From a virus: a DNA stretch of 64,000 nt. This document shows, piece by piece, positions 1 through 8,655 of this stretch. Position 1 is the stretch's first letter, and the number at the start of each line of letters is the position of its first letter. The stretch covers positions 1 to 64,000 of the IMG/VR virus record IMGVR_UViG_3300033149_003459; one strand, written 5' to 3'. Both the position numbers and the translations under genes were made by a program. A model generated the notes under the pieces. That model had not been told where the DNA came from, made no database searches, and worked only from the letters and a program-made list of their open reading frames with translations.

Positions 1-1524
1 TACCCGGTCATAGCGGTGCAGACCTACGAGGAGCAGAGGGTGCTCAGCGTGGCCAAGAAGATCGCGTTCAGCAGGAACAAGGAGCTCTACCTGTGGAACT
101 GCAACCGTGGGCTCATGCACGTCACCGAGCACGGTGACACTGTACAGGACCTGTCCGATGGGGGCCTGACGCAGCCGCAGCAGATCCTGTCGCACGTGGA
201 GGCGTGCAAGAACGACGCCGTGTTCGTGCTGCAGGACTTCCAGGTGTTCATAGGCAAGAACCCGAAGATCGACCGGCAGGTCAAGGACCTTGTGGAGGCG
301 CTGCACCAGAGCCGCAAGACCGTGATCATCACCGGGACACACATAGAGGTGCCCAGCGACCTCGACAAGTACATCACGCTGCTGGACTTCCCGATGCCCG
401 ACCGTGAGGTGCTGCGCGAGGCGCTCGACGACCTCATCGACAGGGTGTCGGGCATGGACTCCAACGTCACGGTCCGGCTGACGGATGCCGACCGGGAGGA
501 GCTGGTCGAGGCGGCCAAGGGGCTGACGGTGTCAGAGACCAAGCTCGCGGCCGCGAAGACGGTGGTCGCCACGGGCAGGATCGACTCGGACAGCGCGAGG
601 AGCATCATCCAGGAGAAGCGCCAGATAATCCGCAAGAGCGGGACGCTGGAGTTCTACCCGGCCAGCGAGGACCTGGCCGACATCGGCGGGCTCGACGCGC
701 TGAAGGAGTACATCCAGGAGCGCGACCACTGGTGGAACCAGGAGGTGCTCGACTTCGGGCTGAAGTACCTCAAGGGCGTCGTGCTGATCGGCGTGCCAGG
801 AAGCGGGAAGAGCCTGACCGCGAAGACGATGGCGAGCCACTGGGGCCTGCCGCTGATACGGCTGGACATGAGCCGCATATTCGACAAGTACGTCGGCGGG
901 TCTGAGGAGAACATCCGCAAGGCCATGCACGTCGCGGAGGCCGTCGCGCCGTGCGTCCTGTGGCTCGACGAGGTCGAGAAGGCCATGGCTACGGGCTCGG
1001 GCGACAACGGCACGAGCAGGCGGGTGCTCGGGCAGTTCCTCACCTGGATGCAGGAGAAGGAGAGCCCGGTGTTCGTGGTGTGCACGGCCAACAAGGTGAC
1101 CGGAGACGGCGGCCTTCCGCCGGAGTTCCTGCGCAAGGGCCGGTTCGACGAGCTGTGGTTCGTCGACCTGCCGACGCTGGAGGAGCGGGCCGAGATTGTC
1201 GACATCCACCTGCGGAAGAAGGGGCGCGAGTTCGCTCGCGAGGACGTGGAGAGGATAGCCGAGGAGGCCGACGGCTACACGGGTGCCGAGATAGAGGCCG
1301 CGCTTGAGGCCGCTCTGTGGAAGTGCTACAGCGCGAAGACCGAGCTGACGGCGGAGATGTTCATAGAGTCGCTGAAGCGGTCGACCCCGCTGAAGGACAC
1401 CATGAGCCAGGAGCTCGCCGCCACGCGGGAGTGGGCGAAGGGCAGGGTCCGGTACGCCTCGAACGCGGCCGGGGCGACGGTGATGTCGGAGGCCGAGCAG
1501 TCCATCCAGCTGGAGATCGAGTAG
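1..1524 (+). CDS. Ycf46-like AAA+ ATPase, 5'-truncated by window edge
   Basis: The frame is open from base 1. The first visible residues (YPVIAVQTYEEQRVL) match the conserved start region of Ycf46-type ATPases, so the true start lies upstream and the internal GTG at 16 is probably not it. Counting from base 1, Walker A (GVPGSGKS) is near residue 264, Walker B (WLDE) near 320, a sensor-like CTANK near 361 and an arginine-finger-like RKGRFDE near 380, followed by the small helical lid. The N-terminal ~200 residues match the degenerate domain that precedes the AAA module in this family. Such ATPases occur in plastids, bacteria and phages without a firmly assigned role. Placement directly before primase, with a 1 nt overlap, suggests a DNA-replication or remodelling function. 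The family call is strong; the role is inferred. Confidence 0.9.
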   Translation, partial: YPVIAVQTYEEQRVLSVAKKIAFSRNKELYLWNCNRGLMHVTEHGDTVQDLSDGGLTQPQQILSHVEACKNDAVFVLQDFQVFIGKNPKIDRQVKDLVEALHQSRKTVIITGTHIEVPSDLDKYITLLDFPMPDREVLREALDDLIDRVSGMDSNVTVRLTDADREELVEAAKGLTVSETKLAAAKTVVATGRIDSDSARSIIQEKRQIIRKSGTLEFYPASEDLADIGGLDALKEYIQERDHWWNQEVLDFGLKYLKGVVLIGVPGSGKSLTAKTMASHWGLPLIRLDMSRIFDKYVGGSEENIRKAMHVAEAVAPCVLWLDEVEKAMATGSGDNGTSRRVLGQFLTWMQEKESPVFVVCTANKVTGDGGLPPEFLRKGRFDELWFVDLPTLEERAEIVDIHLRKKGREFAREDVERIAEEADGYTGAEIEAALEAALWKCYSAKTELTAEMFIESLKRSTPLKDTMSQELAATREWAKGRVRYASNAAGATVMSEAEQSIQLEIE

Positions 1525-2486
1525 TGGAGGCGGCCGTAAGGCAGTTCCTGCGCGAGCGGCGCATAGAGGTCACGCGGGAGACCGGCAGGGGCGAGCTGAA
1601 CGCGCGCTGCCCGTTCCCGGACCACAACGACGCCCACGCCTCGTGGTCCATAAACGCCGAGTCGGGCCTGTGGAAGTGCATGGGCTGCGGGCGCAGCGGG
1701 TCGTTCGAGTACCTGTACGCGATGCTGCTCGGCGTCGACATCTGGGCGGCGCTCGGCCAGATACGCGAGAAGTATGACGTGGACATACACCGGGTCGTGC
1801 GGCTGCGCATAGCCGAGCACGGCGTCTCGCGCAGCGTGTTCGAGACGAAGCGCGACCTGGAGATCCTGTACGGCATGATGGAGAGGTTGTCCGAGCCGCA
1901 CCCGTACTATATAATGAGGGGGTTCGACAACTGGAGTTGGAGAGAGTGGGAAGGGCGTTTCGACAGGGACAGGGGCATGATCGTGTTCCCTGTCCGCGCG
2001 CTGACCGGCGGCATGCGGGCGCTGGCCGGACGCGCCGTCTCCGAGAAGCTGCACCATTGGTATGAGGGGTCTGAGCCCACGACCACGCTGTACGGCATGC
2101 ACCATTGCCAGCACGCGCGCGAGGAGGTCGTCGTGTGCGAGGGCCTCCTCGACGTGCACCGGCTCCGAAGCGTGCTGCGTTCGGAGGCCGTGGACGTCGT
2201 GAGCCTTACCACGGCGTCGATGTCGCGCGAGCAGGAGGCGCTCCTGTCGGCATGGGACGTCGTCTCGCTGTGGCTCGACAACGACACAGCAGGGATCGAC
2301 GCGCAGGCCAGGATGGCTAAGCGCTTATCAGATGGCGGGAAGAGGGTCAATCTTGTCCCGTACTACACGACAGGCAAAGACCAGGCGGACAAGGAGGTGA
2401 GCGACGCGGCGCTGCTGGCCGGTTTCCGAAACCGGCGGTCATACGTCGCGGACCGCGTTGCCAGGCGTGTTGCGGGCATGGATTAG
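1524..2486 (+). CDS. DNA primase, CHC2-type zinc finger plus TOPRIM
   Basis: A 320-residue protein starting at GTG 1524, overlapping the previous stop by one base. An N-terminal zinc-binding motif is visible (CPFPDH near residue 28, CMGC near residue 53), as in DnaG-type primases. A central region follows, then a TOPRIM domain with the acidic motif CEGLLDV near residue 205 and the metal-binding DND motif (WLDNDTAG) near residue 250. It would synthesise RNA primers for the lagging strand and presumably works with a helicase encoded outside the window. It is shorter than bacterial DnaG and lacks an obvious DnaB-interacting C-terminal domain, as is common for phage primases. Confidence 0.9.
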   Translation: MEAAVRQFLRERRIEVTRETGRGELNARCPFPDHNDAHASWSINAESGLWKCMGCGRSGSFEYLYAMLLGVDIWAALGQIREKYDVDIHRVVRLRIAEHGVSRSVFETKRDLEILYGMMERLSEPHPYYIMRGFDNWSWREWEGRFDRDRGMIVFPVRALTGGMRALAGRAVSEKLHHWYEGSEPTTTLYGMHHCQHAREEVVVCEGLLDVHRLRSVLRSEAVDVVSLTTASMSREQEALLSAWDVVSLWLDNDTAGIDAQARMAKRLSDGGKRVNLVPYYTTGKDQADKEVSDAALLAGFRNRRSYVADRVARRVAGMD

Positions 2487-2513
2487 ATACACGATTAGAG
2501 AGGAGAGAAAGAG

Positions 2514-3230
2514 ATGAGCGACTGGTTTCAGACAGGGTACGACGCGGTGCAGAAGGAGGCCGCAAAGTCCTACCAGGACGAGTTCAGGGTCAAGGAGCAC
2601 GAGGGGATGCCGGGGGCGGCCCCCGGTTCGCCGGAGGCGCAGGGCGTCCTCGTGAGGTTCCTCTCGGAGGAGCCCAAGACTTTCAGGCAGCACACGTTCA
2701 GGCAGGGGACGCGCTGGCCCAGGTTCACGTGCCGGGGGGCGGGGTGCCCCATGTGCAACCTGCTGCACGACAGCCCGCGGTTCGTCGGAGCCTTCACGGT
2801 GTACGACTACCGCGACGGCAAGGTGAAGGTCTACCTGCCGGGCATCCGCGTGCTGCGCACGCTCGACAGGTTCAGGATGATGGAGGGCGGGCTCACGGGG
2901 CACGACTGGCTCGTGATGCGCTCCGGCGCCGGCACCGACAGCACGTACAACTTCCTGCCGCGACCCGCCTCCGACTTCCCCGCCGGGGCCAAGAACCCGG
3001 ACGGCACGCTGCAGCAGATCGACATCATCAAGGCGTACGCGCCGCTGTCCCAGGAGGAGCTGACGCAGAAGGCGATGGAGTTCAGCTCGCAGAGCAACCC
3101 GCCGCCGATGGCCGGGCAGCCGACCGCGGGGCAGGTGCCGCCGGTCGTTCCGGCGCAGCAGGCCACGGGACAGCAACCACCACCGCAGCAGCCGCAGGAC
3201 GGCGCTTTCACCGGAGGGGTGAAGTTCTGA
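2514..3230 (+). CDS. putative single-stranded DNA-binding protein
   Basis: A 238-residue protein with a strong ribosome site (GAGGAGAG) before ATG 2514. Residues ~60-160 form a compact domain with a Cys cluster (CRGAGCPMC near residues 75-83) and aromatic and basic residues. The last ~70 residues are a Pro/Gln-rich, low-complexity tail ending in GGVKF. A zinc-containing core with a disordered tail, placed between primase and helicase genes, is the arrangement of gp32-type ssDNA-binding proteins in other phages. There is no catalytic motif. The assignment rests on context and architecture, so another replication accessory protein remains possible. Confidence 0.6.
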   Translation: MSDWFQTGYDAVQKEAAKSYQDEFRVKEHEGMPGAAPGSPEAQGVLVRFLSEEPKTFRQHTFRQGTRWPRFTCRGAGCPMCNLLHDSPRFVGAFTVYDYRDGKVKVYLPGIRVLRTLDRFRMMEGGLTGHDWLVMRSGAGTDSTYNFLPRPASDFPAGAKNPDGTLQQIDIIKAYAPLSQEELTQKAMEFSSQSNPPPMAGQPTAGQVPPVVPAQQATGQQPPPQQPQDGAFTGGVKF

Positions 3231-3281
3231 CCGCGCGACGGGGGGGCATGCGCCCTCCCGTCTTTTCCCGTCGAGGTACCG

Positions 3282-4667
3282 ATGGCCGAGATTATAATTC
3301 GGAACAAGACGTCGCTCGTGACCGGGCTGGGACCCGGCGAACGGACGGCGGTCGACCACAGGCTGTCGTACAAGCCCAAGAACTACCAGTGGACCACCGC
3401 GTACAAGACCGGGCGGTGGGACGGCAGGCGGAGGCTGTTCTGGAACGGCTCCGCGTTCCCCACGGGCCTGGCCGGGATGGTCCAGGACACGCTACGGGGG
3501 CTCGGGACCGCGGTGACCGTGCGCGACGAGCGGACGAGGCCGGTGGGGAACGAGCCGCTGGAGTTCCTCGGCGAGGACCGCGACTACCAGGGGATAGAGG
3601 ACACGTGCATAGCCGCCACGCGCGGCATAATCAACTTCGCCACCGGGGCGGGCAAGACGGCCGTGGCATCGCGCATCATCGCGCGGCTGAACCTGCCGAC
3701 GCTGTATATCGTCCCTACGCGGGAGCTTTTATCGCAGACAAGCGGCGAGCTTGAGGACATGCTCGGCGTGGAGGTCGGCCGAATCGGAGGCGGGGTGTTC
3801 GATCCGCGCAGGGTGACCGTGGCGACCGTGCAGCTGCTGTACAGGGTCCTGCGTGACCGGCAACACCGGCTGCGCGAACGCCTTCGCCCGATGTGGGACG
3901 GCATCGACATACTGGTCGTGGACGAGTCGCACCACCTCGGCGCGTCAAGCTACTACAGGGTGGCGCAGGCAGTCGACGCCTACTACCGGTTCGGGCTCAC
4001 CGGGACCGCGTTCCGAACGGACAACGCCGACATGATGATCCAGGCCGTCACCGGCCGCGTGCTCGGCAGGATAAGCTCCTCTGAGCTCATCGGCAGGGGC
4101 GTGCTCGCGCGGACGCACGTCAGGCTGTACCGGGTGCCGCACGTCACCGTGCGGTCGGACCATTGGAGTGACGTGTACGGGCAGGGCGTCGTCAGGAACG
4201 AGAGGCGCAATTTACTTATCGCTGATATTGTATTATCTTTTATCAGTGAGGCCAAGACGGTATTGATCATAGTGAAGGAGATCGAGCACGGCAGGATTCT
4301 CACCGGCATGATACCGGGCGCGGTGTTCGTCCACGGGTCGCTGCCCCAGCAGGTGAGGGACGACATCCGCAGGGAGTTCCGCGCTCGGAGGATACCCGCG
4401 CTGGTGGCCACGAAGATATACGACGAGGGCGTGGACGTCCCGTCGATGAACGCGCTGGTGATGGCGGCGGGCGGCAAGAGCGCCATACAGACCATACAGC
4501 GGGTAGGCCGCGCGCTAAGGAAGTCCGAGGGGAAGGATGAGGTCACGATCTGTGACTTCATGGACGACGGCCACCGGCTGCTCAGGTCGCACGCGGCCAG
4601 CCGCATGGCGATCTACAGATCGGAGCCGGGGTTTGAGGTGGAGGTTGTTGATGGACAAGACTCGTGA
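3282..4667 (+). CDS. superfamily 2 DNA helicase, UvsW-like
   Basis: A 461-residue SF2 helicase. Walker A is ATGAGKTAVA near residue 120, the DEAH-box variant is DESHH near residue 214, motif III is TGTAFR near residue 240, and the second RecA-like lobe ends with motif VI QRVGRALRK near residue 406. The ~110 residues before the first lobe resemble the N-terminal DNA-binding part of T4 UvsW. UvsW-type enzymes remodel branched replication and recombination intermediates and unwind R-loops. The gene overlaps the downstream uracil-DNA glycosylase gene by 17 nt. Codons around 4205-4255 are unusually AT-rich for this genome and contain a possible internal promoter. Confidence 0.88.
   Translation: MAEIIIRNKTSLVTGLGPGERTAVDHRLSYKPKNYQWTTAYKTGRWDGRRRLFWNGSAFPTGLAGMVQDTLRGLGTAVTVRDERTRPVGNEPLEFLGEDRDYQGIEDTCIAATRGIINFATGAGKTAVASRIIARLNLPTLYIVPTRELLSQTSGELEDMLGVEVGRIGGGVFDPRRVTVATVQLLYRVLRDRQHRLRERLRPMWDGIDILVVDESHHLGASSYYRVAQAVDAYYRFGLTGTAFRTDNADMMIQAVTGRVLGRISSSELIGRGVLARTHVRLYRVPHVTVRSDHWSDVYGQGVVRNERRNLLIADIVLSFISEAKTVLIIVKEIEHGRILTGMIPGAVFVHGSLPQQVRDDIRREFRARRIPALVATKIYDEGVDVPSMNALVMAAGGKSAIQTIQRVGRALRKSEGKDEVTICDFMDDGHRLLRSHAASRMAIYRSEPGFEVEVVDGQDS
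4211..4239 (+). promoter_or_regulatory. possible internal sigma70-like promoter inside the helicase gene
   Basis: TTTACT at 4211-4216 and TATCTT at 4234-4239 are 17 bp apart, in an isolated AT-rich patch of an otherwise GC-rich gene. The same TTTAC / 17 bp / TAT-N-TT arrangement occurs at 21450 and 31413. It would serve the downstream glycosylase and polymerase genes. It lies inside a coding region, so chance is possible. Confidence 0.25.
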
Positions 4668-5226
4668 GTTGACTGTGCAGGAGCGTCTGAACCTGGACAT
4701 CGTCCAGTGCCGGAGGTGCCTGTACGTGGAGAGCTGCCGGGGGCCGGTCCCGGGTTCCGGCGGGCTATCGGCGCGCATCATGGTCGTGGGGGAGGCGCCG
4801 GGTGAGCACGAGGACACCGAGGGGGAGCCGTTCATCGGACCATCCGGCGCGGTGCTGCGCGAGGTGTTCATGAAGGCGGGCGTGGACCTCTCTAAGAAGG
4901 CATACATAACCAACATCGTGAAGTGCAGGCCGGTCGGGAACGCCACGCCGCTGCAGAAGGCCGTGGAGGCGTGCAAGGGGTGGCTCATGCGGGAGACGCG
5001 GGAGGTGTCGCCGAGGCTCGTGATCATGCTCGGGCGCGTGGCGCAGAGGAACGTCCTGCCGTACACGTCCGACATGCCGCACGGCAGCGGCTGGAGCCTG
5101 GACCGGGAGTACCTGTACCTGCACCACCCCGGCTACTGGCTGCGCTGCGGGGGGAGTTCATGGGCGGACGACAACGTCCTGCCCGTTCTCAATACGTTAC
5201 CATGGAGGGAGAAGGGATGGATCTGA
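4651..5226 (+). CDS. uracil-DNA glycosylase, family 4 (Fe-S type)
   Basis: A 191-residue protein from ATG 4651, inside the end of the helicase gene. It shows the family-4 signature GEAPGEHEDTEG followed by PFIGPSGAVL, and the later HHPGYWL motif. Four cysteines fit the [4Fe-4S] ligand pattern: CRRC at residues 20-23, then C92 and C108 separated by 15 residues. Family 4 enzymes remove uracil from DNA. Its place between helicase and polymerase suggests repair of deaminated cytosine during phage replication. The downstream gene starts within its last codons. Confidence 0.92.
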   Translation: MDKTRELTVQERLNLDIVQCRRCLYVESCRGPVPGSGGLSARIMVVGEAPGEHEDTEGEPFIGPSGAVLREVFMKAGVDLSKKAYITNIVKCRPVGNATPLQKAVEACKGWLMRETREVSPRLVIMLGRVAQRNVLPYTSDMPHGSGWSLDREYLYLHHPGYWLRCGGSSWADDNVLPVLNTLPWREKGWI

Positions 5227-5672
5227 TCCAGTACATCGAGGTCGACACTCAGGCCGCCGCTTTTGAGGGCGAGGTCGTCACGCAGCTTGAGATCGAGGAG
5301 ATGATCGAGAGGGACCTGGCGCTGCAGGCGAGCGTCAAGGAGTCGAAGCGCCGTCGGGACAAGATGAAGCCGAAGTTCCTGGCGTACCTTGAGGAGCACG
5401 CGGTCCCGGACCAGAAGGGCTCCCGCAAGATGGAGTTCGTCGCCGGGAAGGTTGAGAGCATCGTCCGTGAGTCCGCCAAGCTGAACGAGGACCGGGCGGT
5501 GGAGTTCTGCCGGGGCAGGGGGCTCGACGACTGCTGGAAGGAGGTCACCGTGCGCGTGATCAAGCCAGAGGAGTTCGAGGACGCCGTGAAGAGCGGTGTC
5601 ATATCGCGCGAGGAGCTGCGCGGGCTCGTGGACATCAAGTCCAACGTCGCGCTGTACGTGAAGCCGCGATGA
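5217..5672 (+). CDS. hypothetical protein in replication operon
   Basis: A 151-residue acidic and basic mixed protein, largely helical, with a likely coiled-coil stretch (residues ~25-60). I chose ATG 5217 because the purine-rich ribosome site GGAGGGAGAAGGG directly precedes it; an in-frame ATG at 5202 would overlap that site. It overlaps the glycosylase gene by 10 nt and the next small gene by 4 nt, so it is co-translated with the replication genes. I do not recognise the family and see no catalytic motif. Confidence 0.75.
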   Translation: MDLIQYIEVDTQAAAFEGEVVTQLEIEEMIERDLALQASVKESKRRRDKMKPKFLAYLEEHAVPDQKGSRKMEFVAGKVESIVRESAKLNEDRAVEFCRGRGLDDCWKEVTVRVIKPEEFEDAVKSGVISREELRGLVDIKSNVALYVKPR

Positions 5673-5893
5673 CCGTCGAGAGGCTGTCCGTGAAGACCGG
5701 GCTGACGCTGAACCTCGGCAACTACGAGTCGGCCCGGGTGGACGTCGGCGCCGAGGCGGCGGTCGAGGAGGGCGAGGACCCGCGCGCGTGCTACCACGAG
5801 CTGTTCAGGATGTGCGAGCTGGAGATGGTCGACCAGGTGCGCGGGATACAGTCGCAGATCGCCGAGCGGGTGCGCAATGCTGCTTCCAGATGA
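5669..5893 (+). CDS. small conserved-looking hypothetical protein before DNA polymerase
   Basis: A 74-residue protein starting in an ATGA overlap. The N-terminal strand-rich segment (LTLNLGNYESARVDVG) followed by an acidic linker and a helical C-terminus resembles small proteins often found just upstream of phage DNA polymerase genes. No function is assigned. Its end overlaps the polymerase start by 17 nt. Confidence 0.7.
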   Translation: MTVERLSVKTGLTLNLGNYESARVDVGAEAAVEEGEDPRACYHELFRMCELEMVDQVRGIQSQIAERVRNAASR

Positions 5894-7691
5894 CGACCTT
5901 CCGCTACTGAGGGCGAAGCTCTCGGAGGCGCTCTCCGCGGGCGTGGTCTCGTTCGACACCGAGACCACGTCCCTCGACATGCACACGCTGCGCCTCGTCG
6001 GGTTCTCGTTCGCCTACCACCTCGACGGCCGCATGGAGGCGCACTACTTCCCGGTCAATCCGGTGATCGGTGTGCGGGGCGTCGGGCTGGGCGCCGCGCT
6101 TGACATGTTATTCGACGACCGGGACCTCACCGTTGTCATGGCGAACGCGCCGTTCGACATCGGGGTGCTCCAGGTGACGTCGGACGTCCACGCCATGTGC
6201 CGCGTGCGCGACGTGCTGGTCATGTCGTGGCTCCTCGACGAGAACCGCAGGAAGCACAACCTGAAGCTGCTCGCGCACGATGTCCTTGGGGTGGACATGC
6301 TGGAGCTGAAGGAGGTGGCGGGCAAGAACTGCAACGCGGCCGATGCCGATCCCGTGGAGCTCGCCGACTACTCCATGGACGACGCCCGCAGGACGCTTGA
6401 GCTGCACGACGTCTTCCTCCCGCAGCTGGAGGAGCAGGGGCTGATGTCGGCGATGACGAAGATCGAGGAGCCGCTGTACCCGCTGCTGGCCTCGATGAAG
6501 CTGAACGGCGTCCAGATAGACTCGGAGCACCTTGAGCACATGCGGGTGCTGTGCCGCAACCACGCGGCGATGCACAAAGAGAGGGTGGTGCGCGCCGTGG
6601 GGCGCGACCTGAACCTGAACTCCCCGCAGCAGGTCGGCAGGGCGTTCTTCGACGAGATGGGCCTGCCGAAGCTCGGGGTCACGAATACCGGGAAGCCCTC
6701 CACGGCGGAGCCGACCATGCGCGCGCTGTCGCGGGCCGGGCACCGCGTGGCCGATGACCTCCTGCAGTACAGGTGGTACTCGAAGGTGAACAAGACGTTC
6801 ATCGACGGGCTCACACCGAAGTCGGACACCGGAAGGGTGTACCCGAGCCTGCACCAGATCGGAACCGTGACGGGGCGACTGTCGTCCAGCGACCCTAACG
6901 AGCAGAACATCGTCGTGGAGAGCACGGTCGGCGTCCGCGGGCTCATAGTCCCGTACAGCGATGACGACCTGCTGGCGGTCGGCGACTACTCGCAGATAGA
7001 GCTCTGCCTGCTCGCGCAGCTCTCCGGCGACCCGGCGCTGATAAAGGCGTTCGTTGACGGGGAGGACATCCATGCGTACACGGCCCGGAGGATGGGCATA
7101 AGCAGGACAGACGCCAAGCGCGTCAACTTCGGCGTGGTCTACGGCATGGGTCCGGGGTCGCTCTCCGCTGACCTCGGGATCACGTACGACCAGGCGGCCG
7201 AGTACATCGACGGGTGGTTCGGGTCGTACCCCGGCGTGCTGCGGTACAAGGAGTTCGTCGAGGGGCACGCTTACCGGTTCGGCTACGTGAGGACGATATC
7301 GGGCCGCAAGCGCAGGCTGCCGGACGCGCGGAGCGGCGACCAGGGAAAGCGCGGGTACGCCCTCCGGCAGGCGCTGAACTCGTGCGTCCAGGGCAGCGCC
7401 GCCGACCTCATGAAGCTCGCCATGCGCGACAGCTACCGCGAGTGGGGGAACAGGCCGCCGTGCCGCGTCGTCATGTCGGTGCACGACGAGCTCGTGTACT
7501 CCGTCCGGGGCGACTGCGACGCCATCGCCGGCAAGGCGAAGCGCGTGATGGAGGGCTGCCTGAAGCTGGAGGACGTCCCGATACGCGTGGACATGTGCCT
7601 GACTAACAGGTGGTGGTACGCGAAGAACGGCGGGGCGAAGGACGCGCCGGAGTGGCTGAGGGAAGGCTGCATTTATAGGGGGATAACATGA
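5877..7691 (+). CDS. DNA polymerase, family A, with 3'-5' exonuclease domain
   Basis: A 604-residue replicative polymerase. Exonuclease motifs are intact: Exo I FDTETT near residue 25, Exo II NAPFD near 92, Exo III YSMDDAR near 166. Polymerase motif A is GDYSQIE near residue 369, motif B (O-helix) is KRVNFGVVYG near 415, and motif C is VHDELV near 535. There is no N-terminal 5'-3' nuclease, which is normal for T7-like and many siphovirus enzymes. The position equivalent to T7 Tyr526/E. coli Phe762 appears to be the Phe of VNFGVVYG. It probably works with the primase, helicase and RecA encoded nearby. Confidence 0.95.
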   Translation: MLLPDDDLPLLRAKLSEALSAGVVSFDTETTSLDMHTLRLVGFSFAYHLDGRMEAHYFPVNPVIGVRGVGLGAALDMLFDDRDLTVVMANAPFDIGVLQVTSDVHAMCRVRDVLVMSWLLDENRRKHNLKLLAHDVLGVDMLELKEVAGKNCNAADADPVELADYSMDDARRTLELHDVFLPQLEEQGLMSAMTKIEEPLYPLLASMKLNGVQIDSEHLEHMRVLCRNHAAMHKERVVRAVGRDLNLNSPQQVGRAFFDEMGLPKLGVTNTGKPSTAEPTMRALSRAGHRVADDLLQYRWYSKVNKTFIDGLTPKSDTGRVYPSLHQIGTVTGRLSSSDPNEQNIVVESTVGVRGLIVPYSDDDLLAVGDYSQIELCLLAQLSGDPALIKAFVDGEDIHAYTARRMGISRTDAKRVNFGVVYGMGPGSLSADLGITYDQAAEYIDGWFGSYPGVLRYKEFVEGHAYRFGYVRTISGRKRRLPDARSGDQGKRGYALRQALNSCVQGSAADLMKLAMRDSYREWGNRPPCRVVMSVHDELVYSVRGDCDAIAGKAKRVMEGCLKLEDVPIRVDMCLTNRWWYAKNGGAKDAPEWLREGCIYRGIT

Positions 7692-7945
7692 AAGAGGGGG
7701 GCGCTATGGACACGTTCAAGGAGCTTATTAGCAGGGAACCGGGACTGCTCGACAAGCCCATCGAGGAGCTGCTGCCGATCTCGTCCATCGGCGAGGCCGC
7801 GGTGTCAGCCTATCGGTCGCTTGTCAGCAAGCCTGACAGCCTGCCGATGACCGAGGAGCAGAAGCGGGAGACGCTCCGCTACTGCCAGGACGTAAGGAAG
7901 ATGCTGCTCGCGATAGAGGCGCGGATCGAGGAGGGGGTAACATGA
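7688..7945 (+). CDS. hypothetical protein, first copy of a tandem duplication
   Basis: An 85-residue protein that starts MKEGGAMDTFKELISR. It is nearly the same, in DNA and protein, as the first ~83 residues of the next gene, and the two abut with a 4 nt overlap. The second ATG (7706) could also be used. No known domain is recognised. It looks like a truncated or ancestral single-domain copy created by a recent tandem duplication. Confidence 0.7.
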   Translation: MKEGGAMDTFKELISREPGLLDKPIEELLPISSIGEAAVSAYRSLVSKPDSLPMTEEQKRETLRYCQDVRKMLLAIEARIEEGVT

Positions 7946-8190
7946 AAGAGGGGGGCGCTATGGACACGTTCAAGGAGCTTATTAGCAGGGGACCGGAGCT
8001 GCTCGACAAGCCCATCGAGGAGTTGCTGCCGATCTCGTTCGTCGGCGCGGCCGCGGTGTCAGCCTATCGGTCATGGATCAGGAAACTCGACAGCCTGCCG
8101 ATGGCCGAGGAGCAGAAGCGGGAGACGCTCCGCGACGGCCAGAACGCGGGCAAGATGCTCCTGGCCATCGAGGCGCGGATCGGGGAGCTG
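7688..8190 (+). repeat. tandem direct duplication of a ~254 bp unit
   Basis: The unit beginning at ATG 7688 is repeated beginning at ATG 7942. The first ~50 bases of each copy are identical, and the remaining ~200 differ at scattered positions, several of them changing amino acids. The second copy is fused to a longer downstream reading frame. Confidence 0.9.
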
Positions 8191-8655
8191 CTGCCGCGAG
8201 GTGATCGTGCGGGATGGATTCGAACGGAAGGATCTACAAAGAAAGCAACACGACTGAACTTGCCCATTGACGGGAAGCGAGCTCATGTGGCGAGACAGAT
8301 ATTCAACAACCCCGACGCCGTGGCCGAGGTCATCGCCGAGGCCGAGGAGAACGGGGACATACCCACCAAGACGGCCGTGCTGAACAAGGTGAGGGATCGG
8401 AGGAGGCGGGAACGGGCTCATGCCTATGCGAAGGATCGGGTTGAGGCTCCACCAGAGTTGTCGCGCTTCCTTGACGCATGCATCACGCGGCAACGGCAGA
8501 CCAACATCGTGCTGAGCGACATCGTGCGGAACAAGGAGTACCTGCCTGAGAGCAAGCTTGAGGAGTTCGTTGGGGAGGTCGTCTCCACCCTGCGGATACT
8601 GTCCACCGATAGATCGCTTAGGAGGATCATGCATGTTGACAGAGAGACAACTTGA
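7942..8655 (+). CDS. hypothetical protein: duplicated N-terminal domain plus ParB-accessory-like region
   Basis: A 237-residue protein. Residues 1-83 repeat the preceding gene. Next comes a segment reading IGELLPRG, then KRAHVARQIFNNPDAVAEVI and EENGDIPTKTAVLNKV, a pattern seen in phage DNA-binding proteins of the type that accompany ParB-like or methyltransferase genes. The C-terminal ~90 residues are helical and unassigned. The pattern suggests a DNA-binding regulator or replication accessory, but no catalytic residues are evident. It overlaps the next gene by 23 nt. Confidence 0.65.
   Translation: MKEGGAMDTFKELISRGPELLDKPIEELLPISFVGAAAVSAYRSWIRKLDSLPMAEEQKRETLRDGQNAGKMLLAIEARIGELLPRGDRAGWIRTEGSTKKATRLNLPIDGKRAHVARQIFNNPDAVAEVIAEAEENGDIPTKTAVLNKVRDRRRRERAHAYAKDRVEAPPELSRFLDACITRQRQTNIVLSDIVRNKEYLPESKLEEFVGEVVSTLRILSTDRSLRRIMHVDRETT

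Noticed and set aside
1887-1915. TTGTCC - 17 bp - TATAAT inside the primase gene
   Set aside because: The TATAAT arises from the Tyr-Tyr-Ile-Met codons of a motif that looks conserved in primases; no AT-rich island around it. Chance is more likely than a promoter.
8205-8245. A GGATTCGAAC string resembling a tRNA T-loop on the minus strand
   Set aside because: No pairing T-stem, acceptor or anticodon arm around it, and it lies inside a coding region.
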